Below, piece after piece: positions 1-7,414 of a DNA stretch of 7,414 nucleotides. A program made the position numbers and the translations under genes. This stretch comes from Candidatus Sumerlaeota bacterium. GTDB lineage: Bacteria > Sumerlaeota > Sumerlaeia > MVZB01 > JAJFLK01. The stretch lies in NCBI GenBank assembly GCA_021772735.1, contig JAJFLK010000036.1:1-7414 (forward strand). The letters are read 5' to 3'. The first letter of the stretch is position 1. Every line of letters starts with the position of its first letter. Below the pieces are notes generated by a model. It searched no databases and was not told the origin of the DNA. It was given only the letters and a program-made list of their open reading frames with translations.

Positions 1-276
1 GTTCTGAATTGGGGCTGCAGCATAAGCCCTGAAGAGATCCAAGAGGGCCTGCTATTCGAGCTGGGCTATAGGGGGGTTGGTAGCGGTGACAGGGGGCGAG
101 CCGGGACGGGATCTGGGTTGAATATTGCTAGTAGAATAATAAGTGCTCATGGTGGCCAGATTTCTGTCAGATCATTTCCAATGCAGCCGCGATATGGCGA
201 GAAAGATTCTCCATCGAGAAACGAATTTACTATATTGTGGCCTATCCATGCGAATAGTGACCAGAATTTAGAATAA
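1..276 (+). CDS. Sensor histidine kinase, C-terminal ATPase domain (partial)
   Basis: The reading frame is open from the first base and ends at TAA 274-276, giving the last 91 residues of a protein whose start lies outside the window. It shows the end of a GHKL/HATPase_c fold: LFELGYRG (residues 19-26, matching the F-box/GYRG region of histidine kinases), then GTGSGLNIASRI (35-46, G2 box, with Ser where Leu is usual in GTGLGL), then AHGGQISVRS (49-58) and a final strand FTILWPI (77-83). In this family the domain binds ATP and phosphorylates a His in the dimerisation domain, which is not visible here. The loop between the last two strands (59-76) is somewhat long and polar. Codon use is clearly more AT-rich (ATA, AGT, AGA) than in the mutase genes, which suggests an accessory or transferred origin. 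The gene converges on the methyltransferase, with 93 bases between the stops. Its signal and partner regulator cannot be told. Confidence 0.8.
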   Translation, partial: VLNWGCSISPEEIQEGLLFELGYRGVGSGDRGRAGTGSGLNIASRIISAHGGQISVRSFPMQPRYGEKDSPSRNEFTILWPIHANSDQNLE

Positions 277-369
277 TCATCTCGTTGAGGATGCGCATTT
301 ATCCTTTGCTATCGAGAGCGCGTCGATCGAATTGTAGCGGCCCAGCGCCACGCCGAACCAAGCCACCCC

Positions 370-1008
370 TCACGCCCGTCGGCAGACATACATATGAACG
401 CTGCCGAAGCCGCCGATTTCGGTTTCCTCAAATTCGAAGCCGTTCTCGGCGAGGAGTTTGGCTGTATCCCGGACGAGATCACCGGAAACCTTCCAGGCGC
501 GGGTCAGGCGCGTGCCCAGCCAGTTGCCGTCCGCCGGGTAGTTGATGTCGATCAGGACCAGCCGCCCGCCGGGTTTCAAGACACGCCGAATCTCCGAGAT
601 CGCACGCCCGGCATCGGGATACCCCGAAAGCGCCATCGTGTTGATCACCGTGTCGAAGTGTCCATCCTCATACGGAAGCGATTCCACGTTGGCCTGCATC
701 AGCTCCGCGCTCGCGCCGCGCCTGGCCAGATTGCGCCGGGCGGTTTCCACCATCCGCGCGTTGTAGTCGATGCCGTGCGTCTCGAACCGATCGGCATATT
801 GGGTCAGCAGGTAACCCGTCCCGAACGACACCTCAAGAACGCGCGGGCCTTCGATATGCGGCAGGGCGCATCGGAGCCACGTCTTCCAGATCGGCAGCGC
901 CCTGACCGCGATGTCATAGAGCCGCGCTGTGCGAGTGTAGAATTTATCGAAGCGTGTCTGAAAAGATGCAGCGTCGGCCGGGTCGTCGGAGTAGAGCGGT
1001 CCGCTCAT
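370..1008 (-). CDS. Class I SAM-dependent methyltransferase
   Basis: A 212-residue, single-domain soluble protein of the Methyltransf_11/25 type. Motif I is VLEVSFGTGYL (57-67), where the first Gly of the usual E-x-G-x-G-x-G is replaced by Ser. The acidic residue expected to hold the SAM ribose is D81 in HGIDYN. The motif II/III region is ANVESLPYEDGHFDTVI (106-122), followed by RRVLKPGGRLVLID (141-154). Residues 1-50 form a helical cap with many aromatics. The fold predicts transfer of a methyl group from SAM to a small molecule or lipid; the substrate cannot be read from the sequence, and similarity to ubiquinone/menaquinone or phospholipid methyltransferases is only generic. It starts at ATG 1006-1008 with no strong Shine-Dalgarno sequence, 45 bases after the stop of the membrane-protein gene, so it may be the last gene of the mutase transcript. 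Base composition is GC-rich like the mutase genes. Confidence 0.9.
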   Translation of the reverse strand: MSGPLYSDDPADAASFQTRFDKFYTRTARLYDIAVRALPIWKTWLRCALPHIEGPRVLEVSFGTGYLLTQYADRFETHGIDYNARMVETARRNLARRGASAELMQANVESLPYEDGHFDTVINTMALSGYPDAGRAISEIRRVLKPGGRLVLIDINYPADGNWLGTRLTRAWKVSGDLVRDTAKLLAENGFEFEETEIGGFGSVHMYVCRRA

Positions 1009-1053
1009 GATCGCAATTGTTTCTGTGCCTGATTACTCGCGCTCAGGGCTCGG

Positions 1054-1717
1054 TCATTTAGACTGTAAGGAATAACCCTTCTCATACTCACCTGTATCTG
1101 ATTTCCCAGCGTGTATCCGAGTCGTCATTCTCTCGCGTTTGTTCCGCTCCTCATGAATATTCCTGCCGATCATATATCTGTCCTTCTCTAGATCAAATAC
1201 CTTCGCGTAGAGACGGCAGCCTCCCCGACGATCTGTGAGAAGAATTTGGGCCGTTACGTCGCCGGATTGTGATGTGAAGTATCGTTTCACATCTCCGGCG
1301 CGAAACTTTCTCCTGATTTGGTCCAACAACAACGAGGCTTCATCCAGGCTATGCTCGGTCAGTTCGGGGCGCTCAAGGAATGCTTCAAGATCATTCCTGG
1401 CAATGTCAAATTCGAATATCGGCTCATAAGGCCAATCGTAACCGTCCGGTGCGGGAAACCAATGAACCGGAGGCGCCGCTTCGAAAACTCGCCCTATCCG
1501 AATCGATTTGGGCAACGGGTCGACAAAAACGCTTTGCAAGACTACATAGTCATCTTTATGAGCGATGATTCTCATGCCACAACTTTGAGCGAAATAGGAG
1601 ATCCAACCCAGCGCAAGGAAGACGGCGGCGACGCTGGCCAGCCAACGTCTGTCCCTCATTATCCTGTCGTAGTATGCTTTGGACAAATCGGCCAAGACAG
1701 GCTCCCATCTTGCCTGG

Positions 1718-1725
<8 letters not shown>
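1054..1725 (-). CDS. Single-pass membrane protein of unknown function
   Basis: I do not recognise this 223-residue protein. A single hydrophobic segment at residues 28-46 (WLASVAAVFLALGWISYFA) follows the basic stretch RDRR (24-27), so a cytoplasmic N-terminus with about 175 residues outside the membrane is likely. It could also be an uncleaved signal anchor. The outer part is soluble and mixed, with an aromatic/Pro-rich patch around 87-105 (VHWFPAPDGYDWPYEPIF), cysteines at 49 and 160, and a charged tail. The start is GTG 1723-1725, which overlaps the mutB stop in GTGAGTAG (8 bases) and so suggests translational coupling. An alternative ATG at 1657-1659 would remove the overlap and give 201 residues, with the membrane segment then at the very N-terminus. 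Base composition is lower in GC than mutB or the methyltransferase, hinting at separate ancestry. The neighbours do not suggest a function. Confidence 0.7.
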
Positions 1726-4038
<2,313 letters not shown>

Positions 4039-4042
<4 letters not shown>

Positions 4043-6306
4043 GACGTCACCCCCTGCCGGGCTCCGTGCAGTGCGCAAAGCGTCGCGAGAATATCGGAGC
4101 CGATAAAGATGAAGTCATCGACGCCCGCCACGCGCCAGGCCGCCTCGTTCTCCCCGGGTCGCCCGGCCATAAAGACCGTGCGCGCGCCAGCGGCTTTGAG
4201 GGCTGCGGCAAACTCGGAAGCCTGTTCCTCGTACAAATCGTCTGGACCGCACAGGACCGCGATGCCGGCGTTGCTCGCGGCGAACTGCTTTGCGACTTCA
4301 TCGGCCGAGGTCGCCCCCGCGCCCGAGACCACCTCGAAGCCACCGACCGCGAAAAAAGATTTCGCGAACCCGGCGCGCGCGGCGAGAGCGGCCGGCGGCC
4401 CGATGTTGGCCAGAAAAACTTTGGGCCGCGAACCGGTCTTGACGATCACGCGATCGGCCGCGTCGCGCAAGGCCTCGAAGGGCTCGGCGAGTCGAGTAGG
4501 CGGCAATGGCTTGATCGAGGCGACGTGATCCGCCTCGCCCGTTCCATCCAGGGCCCCGGCCAGTTGGCCGATCGTCGCTCCGGAGGCCGAGGCCTCGACG
4601 GCAGCGGCCGTCAACGCTCCGGGCAATCGATCCGGGCCCGACGCAAGCTCCGCGAGATTGGCGAGCGCGTCGCAGCCTTGCGTGCGGGCACGCGATTCGG
4701 CAGCCCGGCGACCGGCGGCCTGGCGAATCGACGCGAGATCGACCGGATCGGTCGCGGGGAGGATTTCGTCGAGGTTCGGGAATTCGCTCACACCCACGAT
4801 GGCCTGCTTGCGGCGGCCGACATTCGCGGCGGTCGCGGCGCAGGTCTCGGCGATGCGCCTGTGGAGCGTCCCTGAGGCGAGCGCTGCGGCCATGCCGCCC
4901 TCGGATTCGATCTCCTGGAACTCGGCCCAGGCCCTCTCGGCGAGCCGGGCGGTGAGCGATTCGACATACCAACTGCCCGCAACCGGATCGGCGACGGCGC
5001 TCATGTGGGATTCTTCGCTCAGGATGTGTTGCGTATTTCGCGCGACGCGGCGGCCCAGCGCGCTTTGCTCGGTCGCCGTGCTCTCCGGGCGCCAGGGGCT
5101 TCCGGGGCTTTCCCAATGGCGGCACGCGTCGAACGGCAAGAGCGCTATCGTATCGACGCCCGCTGCGGCTCCCGCAAAGGTCACGGCCGTCGCGCGCAGC
5201 ATATTGACCCAGGGATCGCGTTCGGTCATGACGCGGCGCGAGCATCTTACGTTCAGGCGCATGCCGCGCTCGCCGACTGGCGCTCCCGATGCCTCAAGAA
5301 CGCGCGCCCAAAGCTGCCGCGCCGCGCGCAGTTTGGCGATCTCGATGAAGCAATCGCAATCCAGGCTGAAATCGAAAACCATCTGCGAGGCGGCGGTCGC
5401 AAGATCGAGGCCCCGGTCGGTCAGTGCGCGTAAGTAAGCCACGCCTGTCGCCATGGCGACTGCAAGTTCGGTCGCCACTCCGGCGCCGCCCTCGTGATAT
5501 GGCGAAGTCGAAACTCGAGCCGAGGTCGATCGCGCCAGATTCGCCGAGGTCCACGCGGCGAGGTCGGCCATTTGTGCAAGAGCCGCATCGAGCGAAACCG
5601 GCAGGCGACCCGAGGAGGCAAGAACGCCCAGCGGATCGGCATTGAAGGCGAATCGAACCTGTTCGCGTGCGGGAGCCGGGCCCTTGGCCGAGGCCTGCGC
5701 CGATCCGGGCACCGTCCCCGATGCCGAGCCGACAAGCAATGCAGCCGCGGGGATAAACTGCGCACCGGCGTTGAGCGAAATTTGCGTTTGGCCCAGATTG
5801 ACGCCTTCCAGAAGTTGTGCAAAGTCCGCCGCACCGGCGATGGAAAGACCGGCGATGTCCTGGAGCCGTGCCGCCTCATGGGCATCGGCGTCCAGACCCG
5901 ACCTGAACATGCCGTCAAGACAGAGCTCAATGGACGTGACCGCGTTTTCGATGTCGTCGAGGATCGCGGCGCGTGCCGAGTCGAGCGAAGCCTGGTCGTA
6001 CAGTTGACGGACTTCCCAGCCGGCTCCACTAATCGGAGCGCATGATCCGATATCGCCTGCGCTCGCGGCACGCTCGGTGTGATTCGCCGTATAGAGCGGT
6101 TCGATCTCGATCCCGTCGGCCGTTTTCTTCACGAGCCGACGCCCGAAATCCGCGCCGTTCAGATCGGCCTCGACCCCGGCACGCCATTCGTCATAACCGG
6201 CTGGTGCGAACGTATTGCGAAACGCGGCGCCCGAGCGCGCGGCCTCGGCCGAACCACCGGGCGAACGGCCCCGCGAAGAATCGTTTTCCTGTGATTTTGA
6301 GCTCAT
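4039..6306 (-). CDS. mutA: Methylmalonyl-CoA mutase, small (non-catalytic) subunit
   Basis: This is the beta/small partner of the mutase heterodimer, 755 residues from ATG 6304-6306. The barrel region is recognisable: PLYTANH near 70-76, SPYHEGGAGVATELAVAMATG (from about 268, the counterpart of SGYHMQEAGATAD in MutB), FIEIAKLRAARQLWA (320-334), and RNTQHILSEESH followed by DPVAGSWYVESLT (423-452). The C-terminal cobalamin-like domain (about 627-749) keeps the fold (PKVFLANIG, then FAKSFFAVGGFEV), but the B12-ligand motif DxHxxG is absent and replaced by Pro/Ala residues. It therefore should not bind cobalamin, as in the known small subunits, whose role is structural. The N-terminus is uncertain: ATG at 6331-6333 and TTG at 6337-6339 are in frame, and none has a well-spaced Shine-Dalgarno sequence. 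It is longer than the Propionibacterium MutA as I recall it, partly through a Ser/Ala/Gly/Pro-rich stretch near 192-214. It ends TGA 4039-4041, overlapping the mutB GTG. Confidence 0.95.
4050..4055 (-). promoter_or_regulatory. Ribosome binding site deciding the mutB start
   Basis: On the minus strand AGGGGG lies inside the end of mutA, seven bases before GTG 4040-4042. Together with the GTGA overlap it favours this GTG over the in-frame TTG at 4076-4078. It implies translational coupling of the two mutase subunits, which fits a 1:1 heterodimer. Confidence 0.7.
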
Positions 6307-6374
6307 GGATTCGCGCGCAGGCTCCGGCGGCATCCGCAAAGGTGCGCTTCACCGGGATCGCCAGCGTTCCCCTC

Positions 6375-6405
6375 CGCCCCCCCGGCACATTTGTCCCCGG
6401 GGGCG
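6375..6405 (-). promoter_or_regulatory. GC-rich hairpin in the mutase operon leader
   Basis: Two arms of uninterrupted G/C (CCCCCGG pairing with CCGGGGG, extendable by CG at both ends if two C bases bulge) enclose an 11-base loop at 6386-6396. It lies between the candidate mutase promoter and the mutA start. No run of T follows on either strand, so it is not a standard intrinsic terminator. It could slow translation, stabilise the mRNA or act in attenuation. No role is shown by the sequence. Confidence 0.4.
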
Positions 6406-6419
6406 TGTGCAATCCTCTT

Positions 6420-6449
6420 ATGATGCAGCGGCCTGAGAGGAGGTGTCAA
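6420..6449 (-). promoter_or_regulatory. Candidate sigma-70-type promoter of the mutase operon
   Basis: Read on the minus strand, there is a perfect -35 TTGACA (6444-6449), an 18-base spacer and a weak -10 CATCAT (6420-6425, 4 of 6 matches to TATAAT). Transcription would start near 6413, giving a leader of roughly 105 bases to ATG 6306. The -35 match is what stands out; the -10 is poor, so the promoter may need an activator or be wrongly assigned. Confidence 0.4.
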
Positions 6450-6486
6450 CCATCCGGGGAGGTCGGCTGCGTCGAATGGAGATCAA

Positions 6487-6515
6487 TTGACTCGTTCGGA
6501 ACGAATGTATACAGT
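6487..6515 (+). promoter_or_regulatory. Candidate promoter of the membrane/TPR gene
   Basis: The -35 is TTGACT (6487-6492), followed by a 17-base spacer and a -10 of TACAGT (6510-6515, 4 of 6). An overlapping TATACA (6508-6513) is an alternative -10 with a 15-base spacer. The start of transcription would be near 6522, giving a leader of about 90 bases to ATG 6612. It sits in a locally AT-richer stretch and points away from the mutase operon. Confidence 0.45.
6492..6504. promoter_or_regulatory. Operator-like inverted repeat in the promoter spacer
   Basis: TCGTTC and GAACGA form a perfect 6+1+6 inverted repeat (TCGTTCGGAACGA) lying between the candidate -35 and -10 of the membrane/TPR gene. 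It is followed at 6506-6513 by a second palindrome, TGTATACA, which overlaps the -10. A dimeric repressor bound here would block RNA polymerase. The regulator is unknown and is not encoded in the window. Confidence 0.35.
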
Positions 6516-6547
6516 CAGTCACAATCGAGTCACGCAACTCCTTAACG

Positions 6548-6571
6548 GGGGAGCCTCTGAGGTGGCTTCCC
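6548..6571 (+). promoter_or_regulatory. Leader hairpin before the membrane/TPR gene
   Basis: GGGGAGCC (6548-6555) pairs with GGCTTCCC (6564-6571) as an 8-base stem with one G-U pair and an 8-base loop. It ends about 25 bases before the AAGGAG ribosome binding site. There is no T-tract, so termination is unlikely. It may be a stabilising or regulatory leader structure. Confidence 0.35.
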
Positions 6572-6596
6572 GCCTTCCGCTCGTTGTGATCTCTTG

Positions 6597-6602
6597 AAGG
6601 AG
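6597..6602 (+). promoter_or_regulatory. Ribosome binding site of the membrane/TPR gene
   Basis: AAGGAG is nine bases before ATG 6612. It fixes the start of the membrane/TPR gene over the in-frame ATGs at codons 5, 9 and 17. Confidence 0.75.
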
Positions 6603-6611
6603 TTCTCAAAA

Positions 6612-7414
6612 ATGGGTAGAGCAATGGCCCGTTCGATGCCCGATGAAGTCAAGCTCATCATGCTGTTTTTGGTTTTACTGGTGATCGGCTTCGTCGGCCT
6701 CATATGCATCTTCAAGCCCCAGCTTTTGCGGCAAAGCGATGGAACGGGTTGGTTCGGTGTGGTCGCCGGCCTGTCCATGATGTTTGGAGAACGCGCGCAG
6801 GGGCCCATCGCACGGACTCTCGGAGCGGGCATCTTGTCCCTCTCGGTAGTAGGGTTGCTCTATTTCTTCACCCCCATATTGGATGGCGAACCAGATTACG
6901 AAATGCGTGAGATCTCCAAGGAAGAGGCCATCGCGCTTATTAACGCACGGGGCACAGTTGGCGTCTCAAAGGATGAGGCCATCGCACTTATCAACGCGCA
7001 GAACGATCCAGATGATGCGACCGTGACCGCTGTCCAGGCAAGCCCGGCCGATCCGTCAGACGACTCGCCCGTTTCGCAGACGGCGCAAACCGGAGCGGCA
7101 AACCCCTCACAGTTCATGAGCGGCCTCGTGGCGAAACCGGTCGCGCCTGTCGCCGCGCCTTCTGCTGCCCCGGTCGCCCAGGCGCCGGCTGGCATGACCC
7201 CGGCCGACGCGGGCCAAGTCGATGCGGCGGCGCTGGGTCCGGCCGAAGCCCTGCTGGCGCAATCGGGCACGGACTGGGAGGCGGGGAAGTATCGCCGGTC
7301 CATCGCCAACGCCCGCAGTGCGCTGCCTCTCTTCGAACGCCACCTGGGCAGCGAGCACCCCAAGACGGCCAGCGTGCGCGCGATGATCGAGCAAGCCGAA
7401 ACGATGCTGAGCGA
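6612..7414 (+). CDS. Two-pass membrane protein with tandem repeat and TPR-like region (partial)
   Basis: An open frame runs from ATG 6612-6614 to the window edge with no stop (267 complete codons), so the gene is cut at its 3' end. AAGGAG at 6597-6602, nine bases upstream, supports the start. Two hydrophobic helices lie at about 14-34 (IMLFLVLLVIGFVGLICIF) and 70-90 (GILSLSVVGLLYFF), separated by a short hydrophilic loop. Next comes a 17-residue tandem repeat (101-117 and 118-134, core SKxEAIALINA), a Pro/Ala-rich linker (about 135-205), and a helical segment (211-267) with the spacing of a TPR unit: AEALLAQSGTDWEAGKYRRS, then FERHLGSEHPKTA, like the kinesin-light-chain-type TPRs. TPRs bind proteins, so a membrane-anchored scaffold or assembly factor is a fair guess. 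I cannot name the family. It is transcribed away from the mutase operon and shares a control region with it. Confidence 0.75.
   Translation, partial: MGRAMARSMPDEVKLIMLFLVLLVIGFVGLICIFKPQLLRQSDGTGWFGVVAGLSMMFGERAQGPIARTLGAGILSLSVVGLLYFFTPILDGEPDYEMREISKEEAIALINARGTVGVSKDEAIALINAQNDPDDATVTAVQASPADPSDDSPVSQTAQTGAANPSQFMSGLVAKPVAPVAAPSAAPVAQAPAGMTPADAGQVDAAALGPAEALLAQSGTDWEAGKYRRSIANARSALPLFERHLGSEHPKTASVRAMIEQAETMLS
6912..7013 (+). repeat. Tandem 51-base coding repeat (two copies)
   Basis: Two in-frame 51-base units (6912-6962 and 6963-7013) encode ISKEEAIALINARGTVG and VSKDEAIALINAQNDPD. Over the first 39 bases I count 7 differences, of which 4 are silent third-position changes and 3 are conservative (I/V, E/D, R/Q). 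The last four residues of the units differ freely. Confidence 0.75.

Noticed and set aside
277..369. Bidirectional terminator between the convergent kinase and methyltransferase genes
   Set aside because: Only a weak ATCGA/TCGAT inverted repeat with a 7-base spacer is present, with no GC-rich stem or T-tract.
394..1032. A 212-codon plus-strand frame opposite the methyltransferase
   Set aside because: Its extent mirrors the real gene, its composition is compositional noise, and the minus strand holds clear SAM motifs.
6307..6450. Cobalamin riboswitch upstream of the mutase genes
   Set aside because: No B12-box-like element (GCCACTG-type core) is visible and the leader is only about 100 bases, too short for the full structure.
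6492..6513. LexA (SOS) box
   Set aside because: The half-sites are in the order GTTC-GAAC with a one-base centre, not GAAC-N7-GTTC as in alphaproteobacteria, and TGTATACA is too short for the enterobacterial CTG-N10-CAG form.
6340..6611. Binding site for a PccR-type propionyl-CoA regulator
   Set aside because: The TTTGCAAA-type motif I associate with that regulator does not occur in the region.
6896..7363. A 155-codon minus-strand frame
   Set aside because: It is Ala/Ser/Gly-rich and antisense to the membrane/TPR gene, which has a ribosome binding site, membrane helices and a TPR signature.

Overview
The window is GC-rich, protein-coding bacterial DNA and is dominated by a two-gene methylmalonyl-CoA mutase operon on the minus strand. 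A heterodimeric mutase (catalytically degenerate small subunit plus B12-binding large subunit), the high GC and the gene style would fit an alphaproteobacterium such as a Hyphomicrobiales member. The sequence alone does not fix the taxon, and this is a low-confidence inference.

Layout. At the left edge (1-276, plus strand) is the C-terminal end of a sensor histidine kinase-type GHKL ATPase, noticeably more AT-rich than the rest. It converges on a minus-strand gene set that reads from right to left: mutA (small subunit, about 6306 to 4039), mutB (large subunit, 4042 to 1718), a single-pass membrane protein of unknown function (1725 to 1054) and a small class I SAM-dependent methyltransferase (1008 to 370). 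mutA and mutB share a 4-base start/stop overlap. mutB and the membrane protein share an 8-base overlap. The methyltransferase follows after 45 bases. The four could therefore be one transcript, although the last two have no known link to propionyl-CoA metabolism. No MeaB-type GTPase chaperone, epimerase or propionyl-CoA carboxylase gene lies within the window.

The region from 6307 to 6611 is a divergent control region. It holds a candidate promoter for the mutase operon with a perfect TTGACA -35 and a strong GC hairpin in the leader. In the other direction it holds a candidate promoter whose spacer contains an inverted repeat that could be an operator. That promoter leads to a plus-strand gene (6612 to the window end, open at the edge) with a good ribosome binding site. 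Its product has two membrane segments, a tandem 17-residue repeat, a Pro/Ala-rich linker and a TPR-like C-terminal region.

Function. The mutase pair interconverts (R)-methylmalonyl-CoA and succinyl-CoA with adenosylcobalamin, feeding propionyl-CoA carbon into the TCA cycle. I found no clearly new biological system. The most unusual points are a roughly 28-residue Gly-rich, repeat-bracketed insertion between the two domains of MutB, the unexplained membrane protein and methyltransferase trailing the mutase genes, and the repeat-containing membrane/TPR protein with its operator-like promoter.
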